Notes: generated from the sequence alone by a model not told the origin. A DNA stretch of 64,000 nucleotides from JBOFSQ01 sp051651625 (GCA_051651625.1 JBOFSQ010000073.1:1-64000), one strand, 5' to 3'; positions 1 through 8,810 are shown, counted from the first letter of the stretch. Numbers and translations are program-made.

Positions 1-437
1 TGTCGCAGATTTTACGCATTGTTGGCAGTTTCTTTTTCTCTCACAAAGGCACGAAGTACACGAAGAACACAAAGGACGTTTTCAATTCCAATCCGCTTCG
101 TGACCTTTGTGCTCTTTGCGCCTTTGTGTGAAACAAAGAATCGCTCGTAATGCATGCAATCATGCGACTCCCTCTGTGACTCCGTGTGAAAAAAAAGAAC
201 TGCGCGTAAACGTAAAATTCGTGAACGCTTACAAGAATTTTAACGCTGAAAACGCGGAAGGACGGAAAGACGCAGAAGTTCTGAATTCCGCGTTTTCCGT
301 TTTTCCGCGTTTTCCGTTTTTCCGCGTGTTCCGTGTTCTCTCCTCTTCGTGCCTTCGTGTGAGAAAAAGAACTGCCATTGAAGTACGCGGTCATGCGAAG
401 CGTGAACGATTACAAAAATTGACAGATACAAGACCGT
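1..437. repeat. Palindromic intergenic repeat P (copy 1), no gene
   Basis: No credible gene. The stretch is filled by a low-complexity palindromic repeat: phrases such as CACAAAGGCACGAAG on one side and CTTCGTGCCTTCGTGTGAG on the other, around a core of CGCGGAA and ACGGAAAGACGC words. The right end (about 374-428) is nearly identical to 34725-34780, including GAACGATTACAAA and TTGACAGATAC. Reading frames across it give only repeat peptides of the NAEKRKTR kind and should not be called as proteins. Confidence 0.75.
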
Positions 438-1985
438 TCACGGATGATATTCGACGACGCTGGTTTTGTCGTCGCTTCGTACCAAGACCAAGATTCGGTT
501 TCCGCTCGGCGCGACCCAGAGTGCGTTGATCTCGCCCTGATTGAGCGTGTCTTTCCAGACGAGCTTTCCGGTTGTGTAGTCCCAAAGGCAGATGAGACCG
601 GCGGTATCTGCGGACGCGAGCCAGCGTCCGTTGCCGGAGAGCGTAATCGCGCAAACCGGGGCTTTGTGTTGTTCCCATTGCTGCGTCTCTTTACCGGCGA
701 CTGTGTCCCATTCGAGAATCAAACCGTCGTCGTTTCCATCGAGTACGCGACTGCCGTCGTGCGTGAAAATGCTGCGTGATAGGAACGTCGGTGAAGTCGT
801 TTCGTCTTTGGGCGGTTCGTCGGATGCAGATGATTCGGACGGAGGCGGCGAGTCTGGGCCAGACGGTGTTGCACTTGCTGCCGGACTGCTAACAACGGTG
901 TCGCTCGACTCGGTTGACATCCACGATGTCGCAAATAATATGATGCAAACAATCGCGACGACGCCCGCACCAGCGACTCCCCACAGCAAGTATTTCTGGA
1001 CAAAATATAGCACTGTTTCCCAAGGTGAAGACGCGCTTGCTAGTGCCGCGAGAAACTCATCGACATTTCTAAACGGCTCGTCTTGTGGGGCTGCCATCAG
1101 CCGCCGAATGCAGACCTCAACTTCCGGTGGAATGTCCCGCCGAAAGTGGGCGATAGGCAACACGGCTGGTACAGTATCGGGCAAGTCGGCGCGACTGAAA
1201 ATCCCGCCAAGGTCGTCTGAAAATGGCGGCGTGCCGGTGAGGAGAGTATAAAAAACAGCACCGAGGGAGAAGAGGTCGTACTGGTGTGCCAACTCGTCTG
1301 AAGTTGACTGGTACGGGGAGCCGTACTTTGAGAGCTTTGCCAAACCAAAGTCAAGAATCTTGACCTGTCCCGCAGGCGTCACCCAAATGTTGGTCGGTTT
1401 TAGATCGCAGTGAAACAGCTTTATTCGATGCGCCGCTTGAAGTCCGTGCGCAATTTGCCGGACGATGGCGATTGCGTCGCGGAGATTCATTGGGCCTTTG
1501 GCAAGTTTTCCACCTTCCGAAACTCGCAGCGAACTGTGATACCGCATCCGGCGCGCAAGGTCGGTACCGGTGAGCATTTCCATTGCGAGATAGGGTTCGG
1601 AGTCGTGTCGGTCGGCGTCATAGATCACGCCGACATTTCGCTGCGAGATTCCCTTCGCTTTCTTCGTATCAGCTTCAAATAACGTCCACGCTTCGGGGGC
1701 GTAATCAACGTATGCAGTTATGACCTTGAGAGCGACCTGCCGATTCGTTCGCGTATCGACAGCTTTGTAAACCATCGACTCGCGTTTGGACCGCAGGCGT
1801 TTTCCGAGATGCTGGCCGCGTGTTTCGGCACCGACGACTACGTCGGCACTTCCGCGACCGAGGCGACCCAAGATGTGGTATGGGCCAATTTGTGACGGCA
1901 TCCGCGCGACATCACCGCTACGCGCTCCACTATGCACGCCGGTACTTGTCCCTGAAGAATAAACGCCGCTGATGTCGGGAGACAT
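438..1985 (-). CDS. Membrane Ser/Thr protein kinase with WD40 repeats
   Basis: 515 aa. An N-terminal cytoplasmic Hanks-type kinase domain (about 34-315) is followed by one transmembrane helix (332-353), a Ser/Pro/Glu-rich linker and WD40 repeats (about 400-515). Visible motifs are the ATP lysine in VALKVI (K87), catalytic loop HCDLKPTN (192-199; Cys instead of the usual Arg) and DFG (212-214). The glycine loop is odd: LGRGS (42-46) is separated from VYKAVD (72-77) by about 25 basic residues, where typical kinases have almost nothing. The APE region near 225-235 is also degenerate. The WD40 part holds two repeats and a fragment, so it cannot close a propeller, and the stop lies inside a CCGTGAACGG motif at the border of repeat P. 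Met29 is an alternative start. Kinase identity is firm; activity and substrate are unknown. Confidence 0.85.
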   Translation of the reverse strand: MSPDISGVYSSGTSTGVHSGARSGDVARMPSQIGPYHILGRLGRGSADVVVGAETRGQHLGKRLRSKRESMVYKAVDTRTNRQVALKVITAYVDYAPEAWTLFEADTKKAKGISQRNVGVIYDADRHDSEPYLAMEMLTGTDLARRMRYHSSLRVSEGGKLAKGPMNLRDAIAIVRQIAHGLQAAHRIKLFHCDLKPTNIWVTPAGQVKILDFGLAKLSKYGSPYQSTSDELAHQYDLFSLGAVFYTLLTGTPPFSDDLGGIFSRADLPDTVPAVLPIAHFRRDIPPEVEVCIRRLMAAPQDEPFRNVDEFLAALASASSPWETVLYFVQKYLLWGVAGAGVVAIVCIILFATSWMSTESSDTVVSSPAASATPSGPDSPPPSESSASDEPPKDETTSPTFLSRSIFTHDGSRVLDGNDDGLILEWDTVAGKETQQWEQHKAPVCAITLSGNGRWLASADTAGLICLWDYTTGKLVWKDTLNQGEINALWVAPSGNRILVLVRSDDKTSVVEYHP

Positions 1986-2013
1986 AGGCTCAACTTTTTG
2001 GGGGACTCAAACG

Positions 2014-2319
2014 CTAGAGCGGTTTTCCAACGCGATCAACGTGGTCTTTGAGTGCCTGATTTTCGGTTTTGTCGTAATACAAAATGTCAAAGAAGTATGG
2101 CAAGTTCGTTTCCTCGTTCAGGTACGCACTCAAACCCAAAACGGTTGTGAGTGCAACGCGGCTTCCGAAAATGGCGATGTCTACATCGCTGGTGTTTTTG
2201 GCCGTCCCCTTCGCCCTGCTGCCGTACAAAACCGCTTTGTCGATCTCTGGGAATCGCAAAACAGCTTGCTTTATCCGCTGCATTTCGGCTGCCGTCAACC
2301 GCGTGTCTGCCTCACTCAT
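2014..2319 (-). CDS. MNT-type nucleotidyltransferase (antitoxin-like)
   Basis: 101 aa minimal nucleotidyltransferase. The active-site signature GSRAKG followed by SDVDIAI (about 33-50) carries the Gly-Ser and paired Asp residues that bind nucleotide and metal in the MNT family. It overlaps the upstream HEPN-like gene by 8 bp, so the two are translated as a unit. In MNT/HEPN pairs the nucleotidyltransferase acts as antitoxin, often by AMPylating the HEPN toxin; that role is inferred from family and gene order. Length is normal for the family. Confidence 0.85.
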   Translation of the reverse strand: MSEADTRLTAAEMQRIKQAVLRFPEIDKAVLYGSRAKGTAKNTSDVDIAIFGSRVALTTVLGLSAYLNEETNLPYFFDILYYDKTENQALKDHVDRVGKPL

Positions 2320-2719
2320 GTACGGCCTCCGCCACTTCTCTAAACGCTTCGATCATCGGAAAGTATTCGTGTTTGATTGCGGATTCGACCTCAACGGCGA
2401 GTTGATCGTTGTAGACGTGTGAGGTGAGATTTCTGCTCTCAAGGCAAGTAAGCCAGTTTGCGGCGTCTTGTATGAGGCCTGCTTGGTACGCAGTTTTGAT
2501 CGCTGCTCGCGGCGAGTTAACGTCCTGAAATCCTCGGTATTCGAGAATGTCCTTCATCAGTTTCCACGAGAGCTCAAACGCCAACTCAAAAAACTGAACC
2601 GCACCAGCACGTTCAAACTTGTTCGGCTGCTGAACGAGAAGTGCTTCTTGCAAACAGGAACAAGTTCTAGTCAAGTTTTCGAGTCGCTGCTTCCAGCGCG
2701 TATCGGGGATGTCGGTCAT
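2312..2719 (-). CDS. HEPN-like toxin, HI0074 (nucleotidyltransferase substrate-binding) family
   Basis: 135 aa, all-helical by appearance. The central block with FELAFELSWKLMKDIL and the later RNLTSHVYN (about 95-103) match the HI0074 family. RNLTSH has the RX4H spacing of HEPN ribonuclease active sites. It is the first gene of a two-gene unit, with the nucleotidyltransferase start inside its last codons. HI0073/HI0074-type pairs are known as MNT/HEPN toxin-antitoxin modules; RNase activity of this copy is inferred. The promoter side faces dapA, 15 bp downstream of the dapA stop, so read-through is possible. Confidence 0.82.
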   Translation of the reverse strand: MTDIPDTRWKQRLENLTRTCSCLQEALLVQQPNKFERAGAVQFFELAFELSWKLMKDILEYRGFQDVNSPRAAIKTAYQAGLIQDAANWLTCLESRNLTSHVYNDQLAVEVESAIKHEYFPMIEAFREVAEAVHE

Positions 2720-2734
2720 CGTTGCTGCTCCGCA

Positions 2735-3625
2735 CTATTTGACGAGTCCGTAGTCGCGGAGTGTTGCGGTTAACTTTTGTCGTTCGGAGTCGGCCAGTGG
2801 TGTCATTGGGAGACGTAGTTCGCCGCTGTCGCGCGCGAGCATCTGCATCGCCGCCTTGACGGGGATCGGATTTGTCGCCAGCGAAAGCATGTCGCGGCAT
2901 AGTGGGAACAACTTGTAGTGCCAGCGTTTTGCTTCGTTCCAGTCACCGGCGAGAGCCGCCCGGCACATCGCCACTACGTCGCGCGGTACGATGTTGCCGA
3001 CAACCGAAACCACGCCACGAGCACCAATCGACATAAGTGGAAGCGTGAGGCTGTCGTCGCCGCTCAAGATAGTCAGATCGCTCCGCGCCATAATCGCCGA
3101 CGCTTGATCCATCGAACCGGTCGATTCTTTCACCATCATCACGTTTGGACAGGCATCGGCGATGCGAACGATTGTTTCAGGTTCGATATTTTTCGCGGTG
3201 CGCCCCGGAATGTTGTAGATACAAATCGGTAGCGACGTTGCGGCAGCGACGGCACGAAAGTGTTGGAAGAAACCTTCGGCCATCGGTTTGTTGTAGTACG
3301 GCCCAACGACGAGTGCGGCATCGCAACCTGCTGCCTCGGCACACTTCGTCAGGTAAATCGCCTCGTCGGTACTGTTGGCACCCGTTCCGGCCATCACCAA
3401 AATCTTCCCCGCCGCCGCCTCGACCATCAAACGAATTACTCGTTCGTGTTCTTCAAACGAAAGCGTCGGCGACTCGCCCGTCGTACCGACAGGCACAATC
3501 GCGGTCGTCCCCGCAGCAATTTGGAACTCGACCTGTTCGGCGAGTGTTTTTTCATCGACTTTCCCGTTACGAAACGGCGTCACCACGGCGACCGAAAGAC
3601 CAGCAAACTTTTCACAGCGTGTCAT
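2735..3625 (-). CDS. dapA: 4-hydroxy-tetrahydrodipicolinate synthase
   Basis: 296 aa, full length. Condenses pyruvate with aspartate semialdehyde in the diaminopimelate/lysine pathway in the cytoplasm. The pyruvate-binding GTTGE (47-51), Tyr137 in YNIPGRT, Arg142 and the Schiff-base Lys166 in VKEST are all present, as expected for the DapA TIM barrel rather than for sialate or KDG aldolases. The start is the ATG at 3625. It is followed closely by the HEPN/MNT pair; no other lysine gene is in the window. Confidence 0.93.
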   Translation of the reverse strand: MTRCEKFAGLSVAVVTPFRNGKVDEKTLAEQVEFQIAAGTTAIVPVGTTGESPTLSFEEHERVIRLMVEAAAGKILVMAGTGANSTDEAIYLTKCAEAAGCDAALVVGPYYNKPMAEGFFQHFRAVAAATSLPICIYNIPGRTAKNIEPETIVRIADACPNVMMVKESTGSMDQASAIMARSDLTILSGDDSLTLPLMSIGARGVVSVVGNIVPRDVVAMCRAALAGDWNEAKRWHYKLFPLCRDMLSLATNPIPVKAAMQMLARDSGELRLPMTPLADSERQKLTATLRDYGLVK

Positions 3626-3947
3626 AAAATCAGAGACTCAAAAAAGTGTTAAACCAATCTGACGCAATCGCCAGACGGGCTACATTTTACACCGCTTTCG
3701 GATGTTGTCGAGGCTCTTGCAGTCCGCTAACAAGTTTCGCCAATCGTCCACGATTTCTACAGTATCATTCGTCTACTGGTAGTTCTTTTTTTCACACGGA
3801 GGCACAAAGAGAAGAGAACGCGGAACTACGGAAAGACGCGGAACTCTGAACTTCCGCGTCTTTCCGTAGTTCCGTGTTTTCCGCGTTGAAATTCTTCGTA
3901 GCCGTTCACGGTGCCATCCATCAACAACAGAAAATATCCGTGAACGA
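3626..3947. repeat. Repeat P (copy 2) with a perfect 23-bp hairpin
   Basis: No gene seen. Positions 3718-3745 (CCGCTAACAAGTTT end) match, inverted, the flank of the copy at 24.5 kb. The core has a perfect 23-bp inverted repeat: 3821-3843 pairs with 3852-3874 around an 8-base loop. CCGTTCACGG and CCGTGAACG motifs sit at 3904 and 3939, the second directly next to the TAA of the following gene. Confidence 0.8.
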
Positions 3948-6716
3948 TTACGCCCACACCATCTCCACAAATCTCACCGCATACGGCGGCATTGCGATTT
4001 TGATTGTGTCGGCGTCGCAGGTTAGTTGTTCGCGTTTTGTGCCGGTGCCGTCAACTGTGAACGCTTCACGCAATCGGCGACACGTTTCAAGTTGCGCCGA
4101 AGAATCTATCCCTTCGGTCTCGACGAGTGTGAGGCGAAGTCCGCGTTCTGTGTTTTCACTGTTGATGACCAGAACGTTCGGAGCCGAGCAGCGAAACAGC
4201 CACGACGCCTTCGTCGCAGGTTCACATGCTGGCACAATCAGCGGCGGCAAGTTCGCCGTGAACGCCATCGCTGGCCCCATCGGTACGGCAACATCAACGC
4301 CAATCGCCCAGCGAAACGTCCGCTCCGACTCGCCACGCGGAATCAAAATCGTGTCGATGTGACGCGGCGAACGGCGACGGTGAAACGGTATCCCGCCAGT
4401 AAAAATTGAGAGCGATTCAAATCGCGTCTCGCTCTCGTATCGCAAGTCGAGAAGCTCCGGCGACTCGATCAGATCGTCGCCCCACGGCCAGAGTCCGCCG
4501 TGAATCCCCGCACGAAGCGTCAAAAACTCGTTCCCAATTCCAAAACGAATCGCGTAGTAATTCTCCCACAACGACTCGTCGGGAAAAACTTCCGGCGCGA
4601 TCGTCGCCTCAACGCCGATGGTGCGACTCTCGCTGGCGAGACGAAACGTTTGCACAAATCTCGCTGCAAGTTCGCCGCTCGGTAACATCATCCGTCCGCA
4701 GACGCGAACAACGCCGCGCGATGTTGTCGATTCCAGAATCTCAACTTCGTCGGCAGCGGTGATCGTGTAACCAAAGTTCGGATCGTGCGGCGAACGCTGG
4801 TCTTCTTGACACTGCTCATGCGACAACTTTAGCGCAAGTTCGCTCGCCAAACGATTCCCGCGAACACCCGAAGTGCGAACACTCACAAGACGCCCCGTCT
4901 TCGCGTCTATCGACGCGGTGAGACTTTCGTTGCGAAGAACGAATGTTGGGTACGGTGACTCAGACGCCACCAAGACACCGGTAGCAATGTTGCGCGGTGG
5001 CTTCTCACGCACACCAAAAACCGCCTTCACAACCCTCGTCGCCAGTGACGGCTGAACTACCTCCGTTTTCGTCTCCGCAGGTTTGTACGCAAAGCCAAAC
5101 GCTGGAACCGTGACCACAACGGACATGTGCGAACTCTCCGCAACGAAGAGCGTCTGCGAAAATCCCCACTCGTTGAACAGAATTGTTCCGGTCGGCTCGG
5201 CGTTGCGGTTGCGAGTGACGGCGGTTGCGAGTTCGGTTGCGAACGAAGCGTTTTCCGCGTTAAAATTCTTCGTGCCTTCGTGCCTTCGTGTGAGACTCCC
5301 ATCAAGCCCCAGCATCGTTGTGAGTACGGCGCGTCCGGCGAGTGCGGTTTTGCGCGCGGCGTCACGAAACATTGCGACACTGCGCGAGATGGGATTGTCG
5401 TTCGCTTCGTCCATCTCGATGAAACGCGAACGGTATTTGTCGATAGTGTAACGCTGCTTCGTGACGGCGTGCGTTATGCGTTCGGCAACGTCATCGACAG
5501 TACGGAACGTGCCGAAGAGGTCGAGAAAACGCGACGCGATTCGCAAGTCGCAGACCCATTCTGCGCGGTGTGTCGCCAGCATCGCAAGCGGCAAAATCGG
5601 GACGTGGTCGCTGCTGGTGATCGATTGCAAAAGATCGGGAAGTTTCGCAGCGGCGTCGCTTGCGGATGCACTCACGGGGTACCGCGTGAACGCGGTGATT
5701 GCGGCGTCGCCTGCGCCGCTCCACGACATTGCACTCGTCCGCGACTCGCCGAGTTTCCAGCCATCGAGCGCGAGCCAGTGAATCGCCGCTGCGTAACCGA
5801 ATAACTCCGCCAGTTGCGGCACCATCGGCGAGAGACCACACCGCAGCCGCGCCCAAACTCGCGGCGATTTGCCGATGATACTTTCATACGTTGCGCGTCC
5901 GCGTGCGAAGCCGTCGATGAGATCGAGCAGCGGCGTGAGCGTCATCGGTCTTGCAATATCGTCGCCACACGTCACCGCGAGTTGTCCAGACGCCACGCCG
6001 TCGCGGAGTTTTTCGCGTGTGGTGTCGTCGAATCGTTCGAACGTTTCGGGCGACACGATCAGCGAGTACGGCGCAGTCGAAAACGTTGCGTCGAGTTCGG
6101 CGGGAAGCGTGTCGGCGCAGAGACGCAGGTCGAGAATGTGTGGCAGCGTTGTGTAGAAGTTTTCTTTGACGGTGGCGAGGTGCTCCATCGCTTCGCGGTA
6201 CGAGTCCTCGCTCGCGTTGGTTTCGCCGGATTCTCGTGCGGTTGCTCCGGCGAGGACGAGGCGTTTTAGTTTGTCTTGATCGAGGAGCGTCATGTAACGC
6301 ATGTGTCGCGTGAGACGTTCCAGCAAGTACGCACAAGTCCCGATAGCGAGTGAGATTGCAACGGTTTCGTCGCCGAAGGAATGTTGCTCTTGTCCGATAG
6401 CGGCGAGCGCGGCGGCGACGATGGTGTCGCGCGTTGTGTGGTGCCGCACGAACTTTACGCCCGCCTCTTCACGCCGCGTGACCCAGTCGGAATCGAGCAT
6501 CTCTTCGCACGCCGGCGGGACGATGATGAGCGTCACTTCACTCGACGACGGCGGATAATACGCACTCTCAAGACGCGGCGTCCCTTGAACGCTCTGCATA
6601 ATCGCCGGATGAAAAACCGCCGACCACGCCGCCATCAGCGCATCGCTCTGACCATCCCGCTGCACAAAGTCGAGATTCTCAAAACTGTAACTCGGATAGA
6701 GAACACAAATGCTCAT
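3948..6716 (-). CDS. GH38-like (alpha-mannosidase-like) glycosidase
   Basis: About 922 aa from the ATG at 6716; the open frame extends 30 codons further into a large hairpin, so that extension is not used. No signal peptide is visible. The N-terminal 450 residues look like a deviant GH38/57-type barrel. From about residue 590 the pattern with NESLTASIDAKTGRLVS and GVRGNRLASELAL resembles the GH38 C-terminal beta-sandwich. The catalytic Asp of classical mannosidases could not be assigned, so the reaction is uncertain. Around residues 475-490 the frame runs through a piece of intergenic repeat P (peptide with RRHEGTKNFNAENA), an apparent in-frame insertion between the two domains. It lies downstream of a sulfatase, consistent with glycan turnover. 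Family call is moderate. Confidence 0.5.
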   Translation of the reverse strand: MSICVLYPSYSFENLDFVQRDGQSDALMAAWSAVFHPAIMQSVQGTPRLESAYYPPSSSEVTLIIVPPACEEMLDSDWVTRREEAGVKFVRHHTTRDTIVAAALAAIGQEQHSFGDETVAISLAIGTCAYLLERLTRHMRYMTLLDQDKLKRLVLAGATARESGETNASEDSYREAMEHLATVKENFYTTLPHILDLRLCADTLPAELDATFSTAPYSLIVSPETFERFDDTTREKLRDGVASGQLAVTCGDDIARPMTLTPLLDLIDGFARGRATYESIIGKSPRVWARLRCGLSPMVPQLAELFGYAAAIHWLALDGWKLGESRTSAMSWSGAGDAAITAFTRYPVSASASDAAAKLPDLLQSITSSDHVPILPLAMLATHRAEWVCDLRIASRFLDLFGTFRTVDDVAERITHAVTKQRYTIDKYRSRFIEMDEANDNPISRSVAMFRDAARKTALAGRAVLTTMLGLDGSLTRRHEGTKNFNAENASFATELATAVTRNRNAEPTGTILFNEWGFSQTLFVAESSHMSVVVTVPAFGFAYKPAETKTEVVQPSLATRVVKAVFGVREKPPRNIATGVLVASESPYPTFVLRNESLTASIDAKTGRLVSVRTSGVRGNRLASELALKLSHEQCQEDQRSPHDPNFGYTITAADEVEILESTTSRGVVRVCGRMMLPSGELAARFVQTFRLASESRTIGVEATIAPEVFPDESLWENYYAIRFGIGNEFLTLRAGIHGGLWPWGDDLIESPELLDLRYESETRFESLSIFTGGIPFHRRRSPRHIDTILIPRGESERTFRWAIGVDVAVPMGPAMAFTANLPPLIVPACEPATKASWLFRCSAPNVLVINSENTERGLRLTLVETEGIDSSAQLETCRRLREAFTVDGTGTKREQLTCDADTIKIAMPPYAVRFVEMVWA
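5240..5295. repeat. Partial repeat P inside a coding region
   Basis: TTCCGCGTTAAAATTCTTCG followed by two CGTGCCTTCGTG words and GTGAGACTCC is the right arm of repeat P, otherwise intergenic. Here it is read through in frame by the GH38-like gene. Confidence 0.8.
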
Positions 6717-6728
6717 AGGATTGTTGTT

Positions 6729-6741
6729 ACCGTTCACGGAT
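6729..6741. promoter_or_regulatory. Gene-border motif CCGTTCACGG, about 15 bp upstream of a start
   Basis: In the direction of the GH38-like gene it reads CCGTGAACGGTAAC, ending about 9 bases before the ATG. It belongs to a family of about 25 near-identical intergenic sites in the window. Function unknown; promoter part, protein site or small repeat are all possible. Confidence 0.4.
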
Positions 6742-6758
6742 TGTTTCATCGCACCAAA

Positions 6759-6855
6759 ATAGAAGCCGGAAAGGAGGCGGTACTCCACCGTATTGACGGA
6801 GAACAAGTGGAAACCACAACTCCGTCAATACGCTTCGCTCCTTTCCGGCTTCTAT
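6759..6855. repeat. Long two-step inverted repeat
   Basis: Arms 6759-6776 and 6838-6855 are a perfect 18-bp inverted repeat (ATAGAAGCCGGAAAGGAG). Inside it, 6789-6801 and 6820-6832 form a second perfect 13-bp pair, and a small GTGG/CCAC stem closes the loop. It lies between the sulfatase stop and the GH38-like start. There is no T-run typical of an intrinsic terminator. Confidence 0.85.
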
Positions 6856-6904
6856 TGTACGCGAAGCGTCAATGTTCGTGAACGGTTGCGATTGTTGTAT
6901 TCGT

Positions 6905-8368
6905 TCACGGACGCCACGGGGTTTCGCCTTCGTTCGGCTGCAAAAACTGCGCACCGGTTTCTTCGTACCACTTCACAAGTCGCTGCTGCATCGACGCTGT
7001 ACGTTCGGGCATTGACGCTGCGAGGTCGTTCTGTTCGCCGATGTCGTCACGCAAATTGTAGAGATGAACGCGACCGTCCTCTAGTCGTTGAATCAATTTG
7101 TAATCGCCCATTCGCACAGCCGACGCAGGGAAACCGCCCTGATTGCTGTAGTGCGGATAGTGCCAGAAAATCGCGTCGCGCGGCGGCACTGTGCCGGTCG
7201 CCAAGAGTTCCGGCGCGAAACTGATACCGTCTTGGTGCTGCGCAGCGCGAAGCGGAACCGACGCGAGGTCGAGCAGAGTCGGATAGAAGTCGGTGCTGAC
7301 GACGGGCAAATCGGAAACGCTCCCCGCACGCACCTTCCCACGCCACCGAACAATCAGCGGCTCACGAATTCCACCTTCGTACATCCAACCCTTTCCGGCA
7401 CGGAACGGGAGATTCGATGTCGGCGAACCTTCCGCCGTCGCCAAGCCGCCGTTGTCGGACATAAAGACGATGATCGTGTTGTCGCCCAAACCGAGTTCGT
7501 CGATTCGTTCCACAATTTGGCCGATGCAGCGGTCGGTGTGTTCGACCATCCCCGCATAGACCGCGTGATTTTGCACCGTTCGCACACGTCGCGGCTCGCC
7601 CGCAAGATGTACCTGTTCGTCGGAAATAAAGTCGGTCAGTTCACTCGGTTTTGAGGCAAGACCAGCAACTTTCGCGTCGTACTTTTTGCGAAACTCTTCC
7701 GACGTTCCGAGCGGGACGTGAACTTGATAGAACGAACAGAACAAGAAAAACGGCTCGTCCTTCCACGCATCAATGACAGTTAAAGTGTCGCGTGTAATCT
7801 CGTCGGTCTTCTGCTCGATGAACAGCTCTTGCGCTATCGGCGACTTAGCAGCGAACTTGATTCTCGTCGATTCTGCCTGCGGCACGACTCGTTTGTCGCC
7901 AGCGACGACTTCAAACCCTTGCTTGTCGGGGCCATACTCGTTTATGTTCCCCAAGTGCCACTTGCCGAGGAACGCCGTTTTGTAACCGGCTTGCTGAAAC
8001 GCCTCACCGATGGTCGTCTCTTTGAGCGGCATGAATAATTGCAGCGGAGCGGGACGAAACTTTTCTGCGCGGTCGCCAGCGAGAAAGTTTGTGAGGCCGC
8101 TGCGTGCGGGGTACCGCCCCGTCATTATGCTGTACCGCGTGGGGCTACAGACGTGGCACGCCGCATACGCCTGCGAAAACCGCATCCCTTCCCGCGCGAG
8201 AGCGTCGATATGTGGCGTCTCGTAGAACGTCTTCGCATTGAACGCGCCGACATCCATCACGCCAAGGTCGTCCACGAGAAAGAATACAACATTGGGCCGC
8301 TCCGCCGCAAAACTCAACGACGCCGCAAACAAAATCAGAGAGCACAAAACTACACGATGCGTTGACAT
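6905..8368 (-). CDS. Secreted type I sulfatase
   Basis: 487 aa with a signal peptide (about 1-22, cleavage after FAA). It hydrolyses sulfate esters, probably on a polysaccharide, outside the cytoplasmic membrane. The formylglycine motif C-x-P-x-R is CSPTR (74-78) followed by the family TGRYPAR; metal-site Asp33/Asp34 are in VDDLG, and GKWHLG and SDNGG blocks are present. It therefore needs a formylglycine-generating enzyme, not encoded here. SD GAGGTG precedes the ATG. The stop TGA is inside a CCGTGAACG motif. Substrate cannot be read from the sequence; the GH38-like neighbour suggests glycan breakdown. Confidence 0.92.
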   Translation of the reverse strand: MSTHRVVLCSLILFAASLSFAAERPNVVFFLVDDLGVMDVGAFNAKTFYETPHIDALAREGMRFSQAYAACHVCSPTRYSIMTGRYPARSGLTNFLAGDRAEKFRPAPLQLFMPLKETTIGEAFQQAGYKTAFLGKWHLGNINEYGPDKQGFEVVAGDKRVVPQAESTRIKFAAKSPIAQELFIEQKTDEITRDTLTVIDAWKDEPFFLFCSFYQVHVPLGTSEEFRKKYDAKVAGLASKPSELTDFISDEQVHLAGEPRRVRTVQNHAVYAGMVEHTDRCIGQIVERIDELGLGDNTIIVFMSDNGGLATAEGSPTSNLPFRAGKGWMYEGGIREPLIVRWRGKVRAGSVSDLPVVSTDFYPTLLDLASVPLRAAQHQDGISFAPELLATGTVPPRDAIFWHYPHYSNQGGFPASAVRMGDYKLIQRLEDGRVHLYNLRDDIGEQNDLAASMPERTASMQQRLVKWYEETGAQFLQPNEGETPWRP

Positions 8369-8411
8369 TGTAACACCTCACAAAAAACGACTTCGCGTGA
8401 ACGGCCAGCGA

Positions 8412-8810
8412 TCACGTCCGCTGTTTGCCGTCGCAAATTTGATACTTGTCGAACCAAGCGTCCAAGTCGAGAACGTTGTCGAAGTCGGCGCGAGAATCTT
8501 CGTCGGTTTTGTTCATCTGGCCAATGCGGATGAGATTGTAGACAATTTCACCGAGGTCGCTCGTCGAACGGATTCCCATGTCACGCAAGACCGACCGAGC
8601 GAGAAATCCGTACTCTTTTTGTGCGTAGAGACACGCGGCGCGACACAAATCTTGACCCGTGACGTGTTGCGGAGAATCGTCGTCCAGTATACTCGCAGTC
8701 ACCGCTAAATCGAGCGTATTCTGCGCGTAGTCAAGCGCACCAAAGACAAAACGATACGCCTCCGCACGATACCGCCGATCAGTACGGAGCAATTCGAAAA
8801 ACGATTCCAT
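8412..8810 (-). CDS. Minf_1886 family protein, function unknown
   Basis: About 132 aa from the ATG at 8810 (8828 is an in-frame alternative with a better purine run upstream). The pattern AYRFVFGALDYAQ, then TGQDLC, GFLARSVLRDMGIRSTSDLGEIVYNL and KTEEDS-like NKTDEDSRADF matches the conserved Minf_1886 family, widespread in PVC bacteria, with no established biochemical role. No signal peptide or membrane segment, so it is probably cytosolic. Confidence 0.75.
   Translation of the reverse strand: MESFFELLRTDRRYRAEAYRFVFGALDYAQNTLDLAVTASILDDDSPQHVTGQDLCRAACLYAQKEYGFLARSVLRDMGIRSTSDLGEIVYNLIRIGQMNKTDEDSRADFDNVLDLDAWFDKYQICDGKQRT

Noticed and set aside
107..529. Apparent 140-aa protein at the window start
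   Set aside because: It translates repeat P and runs into the kinase gene on the other strand; the peptide is repeat-derived.
3145..3652. Several plus-strand frames over dapA
   Set aside because: dapA on the minus strand has all catalytic residues; the plus-strand frames are Arg/Ser/Pro-rich shadows.
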